Positions 15,785 through 23,845 of a stretch of DNA of 64,000 nt are shown here, piece after piece; position 1 is the stretch's first letter; every line of letters starts with the position of its first letter. The notes beneath the pieces are model-generated. The model ran no database searches. It worked only from the letters and a program-made list of their open reading frames with translations, and had not been told where the DNA came from. Source of the DNA: UBA668 sp040081465 (GTDB lineage Bacteria; Actinomycetota; Acidimicrobiia; Acidimicrobiales; Ilumatobacteraceae); NCBI GenBank assembly GCA_040081465.1, contig JBEBGL010000001.1:124001-188000 (forward strand), written 5' to 3'. Position numbers and translations under genes: made by a program.

Positions 15785-17485
15785 GTGCTCGTAGCGCGAG
15801 TAGTCCCGAACGTCACAGGGCTTGATAAGCAATTCGATTACCTCGTACCGGAATCGATGCGCGACCAAGTTGCGGTCGGTTCGTTAGTACGAGTTCCACT
15901 GCACGGCCGAAAGGTCGGCGGATGGGTTGTGTCGTTAGGCGAAGGCGACCCGAGTGTCGCCGCGGAGAAGTTGCTGCCGTTGGCGAAGTGGTCGTCGGTC
16001 GGGCCGGCTGCGGAGTTGGTCGAGTTAGCGCGCTGGGCCGCACCGCGCTGGGGCACCGATCGGTTGCGCCCGTTCCTGGTAGCGGCGTCACCGCCGACGA
16101 TGGTGGCTCGTCTGCCGAGTTCTCGGCGAACGGTTGTGGAGTCAGCACCGGCGCAGTCCGGGGTATGGCGAATCGGTCCACTCGAAGATCCGCTGCCGCT
16201 TGTACTGGAAGCTGCACGCTCCGGACCAACACTCGTGTTGCATCCGTCGCCGCCGGCCGCCCGCGCGCTCGCTTCGAGGTTGCGACGCGAGGGACTGACT
16301 GCCGCTGTGGTGCCCGACGAGTGGGCGTCGGCCGCTGGGGGAGTCGACGTAGTAGTGGGCACCCGCGTCGGCGCATGGGCGTCGTGCCCAGGGCTGAAAG
16401 CGATCGTCGTTCTCGATGAACACGACGAGTCGTATCAAGAGGAACGCACGCCGACCTGGCACGCGCGAGATGTAGTGATCGAACGCTCTGCTCGCCTTGG
16501 TGCGGCGTGCATGTTGGTGTCTCCTTGTCCGACAGCAACCGCGACGCGCTGGGCAGAAGGTGCAGTACACAAGTCGAAGCACTCATCGAGTTGGCCGCTG
16601 ATCGAGATCGACGATCGCAGCGATATCGAGCCGTGGAAGCGAACGCTGGTCGGCTCGTCGCTGATCCGCGCGCTGCGCGATTCCGGCAAGCGAGTCGTGT
16701 GCGTGTTGAACGTCGCCGGCCGAGCCCGCTTGCTTGCGTGTCGTGCGTGTCGCAACCTTCAACGGTGCGAACGCTGCGAAGCCGCGGTGCGCCAACGCGA
16801 CGACGGAATGCTCGAGTGTCCGCGATGCGACACCGTCCGACCGAAAGTCTGCCAAGTGTGCGGGGCGTCAGCGATGGCGGTCGTCAAGCCGGGCGTCACG
16901 CGACTGCGCGAGGAACTTGAGGCAGCAGCGAACCGGCCGGTGGTGGCCGTGACGGGGGAGAGTGACGACGAGCTGCCGGCCGCCGACGTGTACGTAGGCA
17001 CGGAAGCCGTGCTGCACCGCGTGCGCAATGTCGACGTCGTTGCGTTCCTCGACTTCGATGCCGAGCTGCTCGCCCCCCGCTATCGAGCCGGCGAGCAAGC
17101 GATGGCGTTGTTGGTGCGCGCGGGCCGCTTGGTAGGTGCTCGCGAGCGCGGTGGACGAGTCATCGTGCAGACCTACGTCCCGCAGCACGAGGTGTTGCAG
17201 GCCGCATTGCTCGGCGACACTGGCCGCGTGGTCGAAGGAGAGTTGGCCAGACGAAGGTTGCTCGGCCTGCCCCCGTTCCGAGCGCTGGCCGCGATCGAAG
17301 GGGCCGACGCAGAATCGATCGCAAAGGCAAGCGGCCTCGAGTTCGCAACAACAGCAAAGGGAGTGTTAGTGCGCGCCGACGACTGGCTCACGCTGGGCAG
17401 TGCGTTGGCAGAAGCATCGGGCACAAAGGACGCGCGCACAAAGGGCGCGCGCCTGCGAATAGAAGTAGACCCGCAACGAATCTGA
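15785..17485 (+). CDS. priA: PriA-like primosomal protein N' without Walker A motif
   Basis: A 566-residue PriA homologue. The N-terminal DNA-binding domain is clear (ARVVPNVTGLDKQFDYLVP; GSLVRVPLHGRKVGGWV). The Walker B-like site reads DEHDESYQEE and a zinc cluster of paired cysteines occurs near residues 315-360 (CRACRNLQRCERC, CPRCD, CQVCG). No Walker A (GxGKT/S) is present where helicases have it; the equivalent region reads LVLHPSPPAARA. Actinobacterial PriA proteins are known to lack this motif, so helicase activity is doubtful and a loader or structural role is likelier. Start is GTG 15785. Confidence 0.88.
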   Translation: MLVARVVPNVTGLDKQFDYLVPESMRDQVAVGSLVRVPLHGRKVGGWVVSLGEGDPSVAAEKLLPLAKWSSVGPAAELVELARWAAPRWGTDRLRPFLVAASPPTMVARLPSSRRTVVESAPAQSGVWRIGPLEDPLPLVLEAARSGPTLVLHPSPPAARALASRLRREGLTAAVVPDEWASAAGGVDVVVGTRVGAWASCPGLKAIVVLDEHDESYQEERTPTWHARDVVIERSARLGAACMLVSPCPTATATRWAEGAVHKSKHSSSWPLIEIDDRSDIEPWKRTLVGSSLIRALRDSGKRVVCVLNVAGRARLLACRACRNLQRCERCEAAVRQRDDGMLECPRCDTVRPKVCQVCGASAMAVVKPGVTRLREELEAAANRPVVAVTGESDDELPAADVYVGTEAVLHRVRNVDVVAFLDFDAELLAPRYRAGEQAMALLVRAGRLVGARERGGRVIVQTYVPQHEVLQAALLGDTGRVVEGELARRRLLGLPPFRALAAIEGADAESIAKASGLEFATTAKGVLVRADDWLTLGSALAEASGTKDARTKGARLRIEVDPQRI

Positions 17486-17520
17486 GTCGATTGGCGCGGC
17501 CTGATGCTCACGACTTGGGC

Positions 17521-17571
17521 GATTTGGTCCTACGAAAGCGACCGTGGAGGTCGTTTCGTTGGGACCAGATC
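17521..17571. terminator. Strong stem-loop between convergent priA and the methyltransferase gene
   Basis: GATTTGGTCC (17521-17530) pairs with GGACCAGATC (17562-17571), and inside it ACGAAA...GCGACC pairs with GGTCG...TTTCGT around a short loop. The hairpin lies between two genes that converge, so it could stop transcription from both sides. Neither flank has a T-run, so it is not a classic intrinsic terminator; RNA end protection is an alternative. Confidence 0.6.
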
Positions 17572-17576
17572 ACGGC

Positions 17577-18179
17577 TTAGCGGGTCGAGCGGAGAATTCG
17601 ATAGCCGCTTCCGCTGGCCATACGCGTTGTCGGGTAGCCGTGCATGGTCAGCCACTTCTGCAGGGAGTCGCCGCCTAGGTGTTTGTGCACGACCATCACT
17701 GCTTCGCCTTCGTCAGTCAGGCGGCCGAACCAGCGAGACAACATCTCGTGCAGCGCTGGCTTGCCGATGCGGATCGCTGGGTTGCTCCAGATCGTCGCGA
17801 AGCGCACGGACTCCGCCACTTCGTCTGGCGCGCACACGCGCACGTTCGTAACCGCGTTCAACTCGGCGTTCGTCCGGCACAAATCACGGGCTCGCTCGTT
17901 CACGTCGACCGCCCACACGGTCGCGCGCAGCGATCGCCGCGCCATCGTCAGCGCGATCGCGCCCGTGCCGCAGCCGAGATCGAGCAGGTCTCCACCAACG
18001 GCAGGTGCCGGCGCCTTCAGCAACAACAGCTTCGTTCCGGCGTCGATGCGGTTGTACCCGAACACTCCGCGATCGGTACGCAGCGTCAGGTTCATGTCGG
18101 GAAGCAGCAGCGAAACCTCGCGCGGTGCTGACTCAGAGGTCGGCTCTTCGTCGAAGTAGTGCTCACCGTGCGCGGTCAT
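17577..18179 (-). CDS. Class I SAM-dependent methyltransferase (RsmC/MTS-small-domain type)
   Basis: A 200-residue methyltransferase. Motif I is DLLDLGCGTGAIALTMAR, followed by an acidic VWAVDVNERA strand end and an SNPAIRIGK motif in the position of the NPP(F/Y) signature. The front segment DMNLTLRTDRGVFGYNRIDAGTKLLL is typical of the small domain of 16S rRNA m2G1207 methyltransferases, where the full enzyme is twice as long. A single-domain rRNA methyltransferase is likely, target unproven. I use ATG 18179; another in-frame ATG lies at 18197. It diverges from def with about 20 bases between starts. Confidence 0.82.
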   Translation of the reverse strand: MTAHGEHYFDEEPTSESAPREVSLLLPDMNLTLRTDRGVFGYNRIDAGTKLLLLKAPAPAVGGDLLDLGCGTGAIALTMARRSLRATVWAVDVNERARDLCRTNAELNAVTNVRVCAPDEVAESVRFATIWSNPAIRIGKPALHEMLSRWFGRLTDEGEAVMVVHKHLGGDSLQKWLTMHGYPTTRMASGSGYRILRSTR

Positions 18180-18200
18180 TGCTGGGTAGCCTTGCATCTC

Positions 18201-18725
18201 GTGGCGTACGAAATCAGAACCTTCGGCGACCCTGTGTTGAAATCACAGGCGGCACCGGTTACCGACATTAATGGCAAGGTCGCGCGCCTAGTCGACGACA
18301 TGTTCCTCACGCTGCACGAGAGCGACTCGGGCCTGGCGCTCGCCGCCCCGCAGATCGGCGTGCAGAAGCAGATCGTCGTGTGGGACATCGACGACGAGAA
18401 GCGCACGATCATCAACCCGAAAATCGTCGAAAGCGATGGCGAGTGGGTGTACAGCGAGGGATGCCTCAGCATCCCCGACCTCTACGTCGACATCATGCGC
18501 CCGAATCGTGTGCTGGTCCGCGGCCTCGACCTCGATGGCAACGAGATCGAGTTCGAAGTCAACGAACTGATGGGCCGCATGTTCCAGCACGAGATCGATC
18601 ACCTCAACGGCGTGCTGATGTTCGATCGCATGTTGCCTGATCAGCGCAAGCTCGCGTTGGCCGAGTGGCGCGACATGCAGGAATCACCCGATCCGTCGCA
18701 GTCACGTCACGTGCCATTGCCATAA
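18201..18725 (+). CDS. def: Peptide deformylase
   Basis: Removes the N-formyl group from nascent proteins. All three family motifs are present in the 174-residue protein: GLALAAPQIGV (44-54), EGCLS (86-90, metal ligand Cys88) and QHEIDH (129-134, ligands His130 and His134, catalytic Glu131). I start at GTG 18201 (MAYEIRTFGDPVL), the usual N-terminus; the frame runs further upstream into the divergent methyltransferase. fmt follows, pairing formylation with deformylation. Confidence 0.95.
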   Translation: MAYEIRTFGDPVLKSQAAPVTDINGKVARLVDDMFLTLHESDSGLALAAPQIGVQKQIVVWDIDDEKRTIINPKIVESDGEWVYSEGCLSIPDLYVDIMRPNRVLVRGLDLDGNEIEFEVNELMGRMFQHEIDHLNGVLMFDRMLPDQRKLALAEWRDMQESPDPSQSRHVPLP

Positions 18726-18746
18726 CGGCGAGAGAGTGAGCTCCCG

Positions 18747-19589
18747 ATGAGGCTGGCGTTCCTAGGCACGCCGGCAATGGCGGTGCCATCGTTGCGAGCG
18801 CTCGTTGGCGCAGGTCACGACATCGCGCTCGTCATCACGGGGGCTGACAAACGGCGCGGTCGCGGAAGCGAGTTCAGCGCCAGCCCGGTGAAGGCGGCAG
18901 CACTCGAGCTTGGCTTGACCGTCAGTCACGCGGTGGACGACGTGCTCGGCCGCGACGTCGAACTCGGAGTCGTGGTGGCGTTCGGCCACCTGATACGTCC
19001 AAACGTGCTCGACGAGGTTGCGATGGTGAACTCGCACTTCTCGCTGCTGCCGCGTTGGCGTGGCGCCGCCCCTGTCGAACGCGCACTCCTCGCCGGCGAT
19101 ACCGAGACAGGTGTGTGCCTGATGCGTCTTGAAGCTGGTCTCGACACTGGGCCGATCTACGACACCGTACGCGTGCCGATCAGCCCTACAACGACGGCAC
19201 AGCAGTTGCGCGAGCAACTCATTAGCGCGGGCGTTGAGCAACTGGTGCGCTGCCTTGGTCAGCCTCTGCCGACTCCGGTCGAGCAGCAGGGTGAACCGGT
19301 CTACGCGGCGAAGATTCACGCAAGCGAAATGCGAATCGACTGGTCGCAACCGGTCGAACAAATCGATCGCTTAATCAGACTGGGCGGTGCTTGGACGATG
19401 TTCCGAGGCAAACGGTTGAAGGTTCTCGCTGCCTCGTTCTCGCCTGGCGCGTCCGACCACGCACGCTCGCTCGAGGAACCGGCTACCGGGCTGCGACTGG
19501 TGACCGTGCAACCGGAGGGCAAAGCGGCGATGGCAATTGGCGAGTTCACACGTGGGATACGACAACTGCGCGGCGAGTTCTTCGAATGA
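18747..19589 (+). CDS. fmt: Methionyl-tRNA formyltransferase
   Basis: Formylates initiator Met-tRNA using 10-formyl-THF. The 280-residue protein begins MRLAFLGTPAMAVPSL and has the conserved core with VNSHFSLLPRWRGAAPVERALL and MRLEAGLDTGPI. The catalytic Asn-His-Asp set is visible as N and H in NSHFSLLP and D in the GLDTG segment. The C-terminal domain is shorter than in E. coli (about 315 aa). It lies 21 bases after def and overlaps rsmB by four bases. Confidence 0.93.
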   Translation: MRLAFLGTPAMAVPSLRALVGAGHDIALVITGADKRRGRGSEFSASPVKAAALELGLTVSHAVDDVLGRDVELGVVVAFGHLIRPNVLDEVAMVNSHFSLLPRWRGAAPVERALLAGDTETGVCLMRLEAGLDTGPIYDTVRVPISPTTTAQQLREQLISAGVEQLVRCLGQPLPTPVEQQGEPVYAAKIHASEMRIDWSQPVEQIDRLIRLGGAWTMFRGKRLKVLAASFSPGASDHARSLEEPATGLRLVTVQPEGKAAMAIGEFTRGIRQLRGEFFE

Positions 19590-20689
19590 CCGCCCGACTA
19601 GTCGCGTTTCGCTGTCTGCAACGCATCGATCATCAAGGCGGCTACGCCAACTTGGTGCTCAACGCGGAACTTCAGCGCAACAAGCTCGACGATCGCGATC
19701 GGCACTTCGTCACCGAGCTGGTCTACGGCACAACTCGCATGCGACGTGCGTGCGACGCGTTGGTCGACCGGTTTGTGTCTAAGCAACCGTCGCCGGAAGT
19801 TCGAACGGTGCTGCGCCTGGGCGCGTACCAGTTGCACTTCATGCAAGTCGCCGCGCACGCTGCCGTCAGTGAAACAGTCGGACTAGCACCTAAGGCTGCA
19901 CGCGGTTTCGTCAACGCCGTGATGCGCCGAGTCGCCGACACACCGATGGAATGGCCGAGCGATGCCATTCGGCTGAGCTATCCGACCTGGATGGTCGAGC
20001 GTCTCATCAGCGAACTCGGGCACGACGATGCGATGGCCTCCTTGGCAGTCATGAACGAGGCTGCGTCCGTCACCGAACGCGAGGACGGCTACACGCAAGA
20101 TCTCGGCTCGCAGTGGGTCGCAGTGGCAGTCGCCGCGGCCGCCGGCGACCTAGTGCTGGACGTGTGTGCCGCGCCGGGTGGCAAGTCGACGGCGATCGCG
20201 GCTACGAGCGCATTCGTGGTTGCCGCCGATCTTCAGCCGCAGCGTGTAGGGCTCATAACAAACAACGTTGTCCGCCTCAAGGCCACCGGCGTCGCACCGA
20301 TCGTGGCCGACGCAACTCGCGCGCCCTTTCGCGCGGACGCGTTCGATCACGTTCTGATCGACGCTCCGTGCAGCGGGCTGGGCTCGCTCCGCCGTCGCGC
20401 CGATGCGCGTTGGCGCATCTTGCCTAACGACATCATTGAACTGGCAGCGCTGCAGCAACGGATGATCAACGAATGCGCGCCGCTGGTGAAGGTCGGGGGA
20501 TCACTGGTCTACAGCGTGTGCACGTTGCTCGCCGCCGAGTCGATCGACCACAAGATCCCCGCGGGCTTCGAGCCCATCACTGAAGCACCCGATGGCCAAT
20601 GGCGGGCCTTCGGCGACGGCTGGCGCTTGCTGCCCCACGACGCAGGTACCGACGGCATGATCGTGCTTCGGTACCGTAGAACGCGATGA
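19586..20689 (+). CDS. rsmB: 16S rRNA m5C967 methyltransferase (RsmB/Sun family)
   Basis: Cytosine-C5 rRNA methyltransferase. The 367-residue protein joins an N-terminal NusB-like RNA-binding domain (FRCLQRIDHQGGYANLVLN...FVTELVYGTTRMR) to a C-terminal methyltransferase domain with the SAM motif VCAAPGGKST, the catalytic-cysteine motif DAPCSGLGSLRRRADARWR, and YSVCTLLAAE containing the second conserved cysteine. I start at ATG 19586, which overlaps the fmt stop; the open frame upstream lies inside fmt. The def-fmt-rsmB order is widespread in bacteria. Confidence 0.94.
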   Translation: MTARLVAFRCLQRIDHQGGYANLVLNAELQRNKLDDRDRHFVTELVYGTTRMRRACDALVDRFVSKQPSPEVRTVLRLGAYQLHFMQVAAHAAVSETVGLAPKAARGFVNAVMRRVADTPMEWPSDAIRLSYPTWMVERLISELGHDDAMASLAVMNEAASVTEREDGYTQDLGSQWVAVAVAAAAGDLVLDVCAAPGGKSTAIAATSAFVVAADLQPQRVGLITNNVVRLKATGVAPIVADATRAPFRADAFDHVLIDAPCSGLGSLRRRADARWRILPNDIIELAALQQRMINECAPLVKVGGSLVYSVCTLLAAESIDHKIPAGFEPITEAPDGQWRAFGDGWRLLPHDAGTDGMIVLRYRRTR

Positions 20690-21168
20690 GCAAGCCGCAA
20701 CCGTTCTCCGCCAAGGTGCTCACCGTCAGCGATGGGGTAGTCGCTGGCTCGCGCGTCGACGCCAGCGGCGCCGCATTGGTCGCACTCCTCAACGACAACG
20801 ACTTTGCCGTGCTAGAGCACACAGTCGTTGCGGACGGGAGTGACAGCGTGGCAACTGAGCTGACGCGACTTGCGAACGGTTTCAGCGGACTCATCGTCAC
20901 GACCGGCGGCACCGGCTTTGCGCCGCGCGACCAAACACCAGAAGGCACGCGCGCGGTCATTGAACGTGAAGCACCAGGACTAGCCGAAGCGATGCGGCTG
21001 GTAAGTCCACTCGGCCGACTATCACGCGGCGTCGTCGGTATCCGCGGCAACGCGATCATCTGCAACACGCCTGGCTCACCGAAGGGTTGTGTCGAGCAAC
21101 TGAACGCGATCATCGATGTCCTGCCCCACGCGCTCCGCCTACTCGCTGATCAACCGACGGCGCACTGA
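20686..21168 (+). CDS. moaB: MoaB/Mog-family molybdopterin-binding protein
   Basis: A 160-residue protein of the MoaB/Mog/CinA-N fold, which binds or adenylylates molybdopterin in molybdenum cofactor synthesis. Diagnostic motifs are TTGGTGFAPRDQTPE near residues 67-81 and NTPGSPKG near 127-134. No other molybdenum genes are in the window, so the pathway role rests on family knowledge. The ATG overlaps the rsmB stop by four bases. Confidence 0.86.
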   Translation: MSKPQPFSAKVLTVSDGVVAGSRVDASGAALVALLNDNDFAVLEHTVVADGSDSVATELTRLANGFSGLIVTTGGTGFAPRDQTPEGTRAVIEREAPGLAEAMRLVSPLGRLSRGVVGIRGNAIICNTPGSPKGCVEQLNAIIDVLPHALRLLADQPTAH

Positions 21169-21176
21169 GAACTGCG

Positions 21177-21485
21177 ATGAGTCCTCGATCCTGCGGATTG
21201 TTACCGCTGTTCTTGATGCTTGCGAGTTGCGACTTGACATCGGCGCCGGCCGAGGACGGCATTGACTACACATTCACGAACCGCTGTGACGCAATGATCT
21301 TTGTCGAAGTGGACTCTGCTGGCGATGGCTCAAACCTTGCGCCGGGGTCATCCCAGACGATTCACACAACTGACGAGGAACCAATGCGCGCCTTTGTCGT
21401 GGCCAACCTGGCAGGCACGTGGCAAGTTGAGTTCACGGTCACCACGGCGACATTCGACATTGAAGGCGAGCATTGTCCGGCATGA
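21177..21485 (+). CDS. Small predicted lipoprotein
   Basis: A 102-residue protein I do not recognise by family. Residues 1-18 form a lipoprotein signal peptide: a short charged start (SPR), a hydrophobic LLPLFLMLA core and the lipobox LASC with Cys18. The remaining 84 residues look like a small beta sandwich with two further cysteines (NRCDAMIFVEV and EGEHCPA) that may form a disulfide. It starts eight bases after moaB and overlaps the next gene by four bases. Confidence 0.75.
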   Translation: MSPRSCGLLPLFLMLASCDLTSAPAEDGIDYTFTNRCDAMIFVEVDSAGDGSNLAPGSSQTIHTTDEEPMRAFVVANLAGTWQVEFTVTTATFDIEGEHCPA

Positions 21486-21688
21486 GCGACGATGTCGTGG
21501 GGCGCGTTGTCGCGTTTGATGATGCGGCAGGGCTCGGCGAGATCGAACGCGTCGACGGTACTCGTCTCCCGTTTCATTGCATCGAGATCGCTGACGGCAC
21601 TCGGACCATCGCAGTCGGCACCACGGTGACATTCGCGCTGCTGTGCAAACTCGGCCGCTACGAGGCAGCGCACATCTCGCCAGCATGA
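21482..21688 (+). CDS. Cold-shock-domain-like small protein
   Basis: A 68-residue protein resembling a divergent cold shock domain: GRVVAFDDAAGLGEIERVDG corresponds to RNP1-like strands, LPFHCIEIADGTRTI to the FFH-containing segment, and the C-terminal strand reads GRYEAAHI. RNA-contacting aromatic residues are reduced relative to CspA, so nucleic-acid binding is likely but unproven. ATG 21482 overlaps the lipoprotein stop, and its own stop overlaps the next ATG. Confidence 0.75.
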   Translation: MSDDVVGRVVAFDDAAGLGEIERVDGTRLPFHCIEIADGTRTIAVGTTVTFALLCKLGRYEAAHISPA

Positions 21689-21999
21689 CTCGCGACCTCA
21701 ACGACCGCGACCTTCACATCGTTGACGTCATCCGCGCATTGCGTGAAGGCGAAGTCGTCACCTACGGCGACATCGCAGCCGACGCTGGTTATCCGAAGCT
21801 CAGTCGGCTGGTCGGCCGCATCCTCGCCACCACCGACGAAGAACTGCCGTGGTGGCGAGTCGTCAACTCCGTCGGACGACTAGTCCCCGGCCACGAACGC
21901 GAGCAGACAGCGCTGCTGAAAGCCGAAGGCGTCACCGTTAGCGACGGCCGGGTGCGTCGCGCCCGCGTCGGCAGGTTCAGTCGGCCGAAGCGTTCTTGA
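21685..21999 (+). CDS. Alkyltransferase-like protein (Atl/MGMT C-terminal domain, no active cysteine)
   Basis: A 104-residue protein with the DNA-binding domain of O6-alkylguanine alkyltransferases: VIRALREGEVVTYGDIAADAGYP, the recognition region SRLVGRILATT, and PWWRVVNSVGRLVPG. In true alkyltransferases the motif is PCHR; here it is PWWR, so it cannot accept an alkyl group. Such Atl proteins bind alkylated bases and hand the lesion to nucleotide excision repair. I start at ATG 21685, overlapping the previous stop. Its 3' end overlaps the minus-strand DUF1844 gene by 23 bases. Confidence 0.85.
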   Translation: MTRDLNDRDLHIVDVIRALREGEVVTYGDIAADAGYPKLSRLVGRILATTDEELPWWRVVNSVGRLVPGHEREQTALLKAEGVTVSDGRVRRARVGRFSRPKRS

Positions 22000-22315
22000 T
22001 CTGCACGAACGCGAGCCGGATATTCGACAGCGCGGCCACCAGCGTGTCGGAGTCGGGTCCAAGTCGAGACCCGAGTCCCTCCACCAAACAGCCCACCGCG
22101 TCGATCGCCAGGGCGGCCTCGGTCAGCGATGGCGGCTCGGAACCGAGGTGGATCGCGGCCAACTCGTACAGCCCCATCACGTGGTTCGAGACGACCAGCT
22201 CGGCCGGGATGCCCGCCAGCCGGTCGCGGGCCTCGTTTATGGCCTGCTGCGCCTCGTCGAGGGTGTCCGTCGCCGAATCGCCGCTGTCGCCGTTAGTTGA
22301 GGGAGTGTCGCTCAC
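21977..22315 (-). CDS. DUF1844 protein next to infC
   Basis: A 112-residue acidic protein. The core (MGLYELAAIHLGSEPPSLTEAALAIDAVGCLVEGL...LSNIRLAFVQIKNAS) matches DUF1844, an uncharacterised helical family commonly encoded beside infC in actinobacteria. The N-terminus (SDTPSTNGDSGDSATDT) is low complexity. GTG 22315 is preferred; the open frame upstream has no family similarity. It diverges from the infC leader and converges on the Atl gene. Function unknown. Confidence 0.78.
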   Translation of the reverse strand: MSDTPSTNGDSGDSATDTLDEAQQAINEARDRLAGIPAELVVSNHVMGLYELAAIHLGSEPPSLTEAALAIDAVGCLVEGLGSRLGPDSDTLVAALSNIRLAFVQIKNASAD

Positions 22316-22451
22316 GGTTGGTAGCGTAATGGCCTTACAACTGAGGCGAAGTGGGGTTGCCGCTAGCGGTAGTCCCCACCCGGCCACTTTCAGAAATGTT
22401 TGAAGAGTGCGTCCGGGTCACAACGCATTGCGTAGCATGCCGCTCTGATGC

Positions 22452-22507
22452 GGTGTGCCCCGGGATGTTCGGTGACTTCGCATCACCGACACAGGAGGGG
22501 CAGCACC
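22452..22507 (+). promoter_or_regulatory. Structured leader RNA upstream of infC
   Basis: A nested hairpin. The outer stem is GGTG.TGCCCC (22452-22461) with GGGGCA.GCACC (22497-22507). The inner stem is CGGTGA (22470-22475) with TCACCG (22483-22488) around a seven-base loop. It ends about eight bases before the AGGAG that serves infC. Leaders of infC-rpmI-rplT operons are regulated by L20 in other bacteria; I cannot tell whether this RNA binds L20 or is a distinct element. No gene lies in the interval from 22316 to 22528. Confidence 0.6.
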
Positions 22508-22528
22508 CATTCACAGGAGTAAGAAGTC

Positions 22529-23179
22529 ATAGCACCGCCGACGACACCGGAACACCGGTACAACGAGCGCATCAGAGCCCGCGAGGTCCGACTCATCGGC
22601 CACGATGGCCAACAGTTGGGAATCAAATCCCTACCCGATGCGCTAACTCTGGCTCGCCAAGCAGATCTCGATCTCGTCGAGGTTGCGCCCATGGCAACAC
22701 CGCCAGTGTGCCGGATCATGGACTACGGCAAGTTCCGTTACGAGGAAAGCCAGAAGGCCAAGGAATCGCGTAAGAAGACCGTTCATGTCTCCATCAAGGA
22801 AGTGAAGTTCCGTCCCAAGATTGGCAAGGGCGACTTCGACACCAAGGTGCGACACATGCACGACTTCCTCGAAGACGGGCACAAGGTCAAGGTCACCCTG
22901 CAATTCAGGGGGCGCGAAATGGCGCACCCGGAACTGGGTTCCCGAATCCTCGATGCGGTGATTGAACAACTGGGTCCGACCGCCAAGGTCGAAACCATGG
23001 CAAGGCTTGAAGGTCGCAACATGACTTTGGTACTTGCGCCCGACAAGAAAGCAGCGCCGAAGAAGTCAGCTGAAGGCAAAGAGGCCAAAGCAGAGAAGAT
23101 GGCCAAAGAAGAAGTACAGCCTGAAGCAACGGAAGCGGTCGCAGCACCCGAGCCAGCGGCGACTCCAGAACCCGCCTGA
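22529..23179 (+). CDS. infC: Translation initiation factor IF-3 (ATA start codon)
   Basis: Prevents premature subunit joining and proofreads start codon choice. Family similarity starts well before the first ATG/GTG/TTG: the in-frame sequence ahead of TTG 22616 reads RYNERIRAREVRLIG, the canonical IF-3 N-terminus. An in-frame stop at 22520 leaves only 22523-22615 for initiation. ATA 22529, nine bases after AGGAG (22515-22519), is the best start. Rare AUU/AUA/AUC starts are the known basis of infC autoregulation. The 216-residue product has both IF-3 domains and a Lys/Ala/Glu/Pro-rich C-terminal tail of about 45 residues. Confidence 0.92.
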   Translation: MAPPTTPEHRYNERIRAREVRLIGHDGQQLGIKSLPDALTLARQADLDLVEVAPMATPPVCRIMDYGKFRYEESQKAKESRKKTVHVSIKEVKFRPKIGKGDFDTKVRHMHDFLEDGHKVKVTLQFRGREMAHPELGSRILDAVIEQLGPTAKVETMARLEGRNMTLVLAPDKKAAPKKSAEGKEAKAEKMAKEEVQPEATEAVAAPEPAATPEPA

Positions 23180-23224
23180 CCCCACCTCACACATTCGATT
23201 AAGTCCGAACAGGGAAGAAGCCCC

Positions 23225-23422
23225 ATGCCCAAGATGAAGACCAGCAAGACCGCGGCTAAGCGGTTCAAGACGACAGGTACCGGCAAGCTGCGCCGTTTGC
23301 AGCAGAACCGTCAGCACTTGTTCGAGAAGAAGCCCTCCACGCGCACCCGTCGTCTCGACGGCACTGTCGGCGTGCACCCCGGCGATGCGAAGAAGATCAA
23401 GCGCCTGCTCTGCAAGCGCTAA
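23225..23422 (+). CDS. rpmI: 50S ribosomal protein L35
   Basis: A 65-residue, strongly basic protein with the L35 signature PKMKTSKTAAKRFKTTGTGK and KPSTRTRRLDGT. It has an upstream GGGAAGAAG ribosome binding site and lies in the standard infC-rpmI-rplT order. Confidence 0.96.
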   Translation: MPKMKTSKTAAKRFKTTGTGKLRRLQQNRQHLFEKKPSTRTRRLDGTVGVHPGDAKKIKRLLCKR

Positions 23423-23491
23423 TCACCGCCAGCCACACACGTCGTCAACTACTAGTCAATATTGATCTGAAGATCTGAAGGAGAGTGCAAC

Positions 23492-23845
23492 ATGGCTCGT
23501 GTAAAGCGTGCCGTCGCCTCGAAGAAGCACCGCAAGCAGGTGCTCGAGCGGGCGAAGGGTTACTACGGAAACAAGAGCCGCTCAGTCCGGGCGGCCAACG
23601 AACAAGTCATGCGCAGTGGCCAGTACGCGTTCCGCGACAGGCGAGCCAAGAAGGGCGAGTTCCGTCGCCTGTGGATTCAGCGCATCAACGCTGGCTGCCG
23701 CTTGAACGACATCAGCTACAGCCGCTTCATCGCCGGCCTCAATGCCGCTGGCATCGAAGTCGACCGCAAGATCCTTTCCGATCTCGCGATCACCGACGCG
23801 GCGGCGTTCAGCGCAGTGGTTCAGTCCGCGAAGGCTGCGCTCTGA
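23492..23845 (+). CDS. rplT: 50S ribosomal protein L20
   Basis: L20 binds 23S rRNA early in 50S assembly and represses its own operon in many bacteria. The 117-residue protein is typical: MARVKRAVASKKHRKQVLE, then AKGYYGNKSRSVRAANEQV, RDRRAKKGEFRRLWIQRINA and GLNAAGIEVDRKILSDLA. A GAAGGAGAG Shine-Dalgarno precedes it. The stop overlaps a probable CTG start of the next gene. Confidence 0.97.
   Translation: MARVKRAVASKKHRKQVLERAKGYYGNKSRSVRAANEQVMRSGQYAFRDRRAKKGEFRRLWIQRINAGCRLNDISYSRFIAGLNAAGIEVDRKILSDLAITDAAAFSAVVQSAKAAL

Noticed and set aside
13823..15868. 681-codon minus-strand open frame over coaBC and metK
   Set aside because: It is antisense to two clearly identified enzymes, has no family similarity and arises from GC-rich codon bias.
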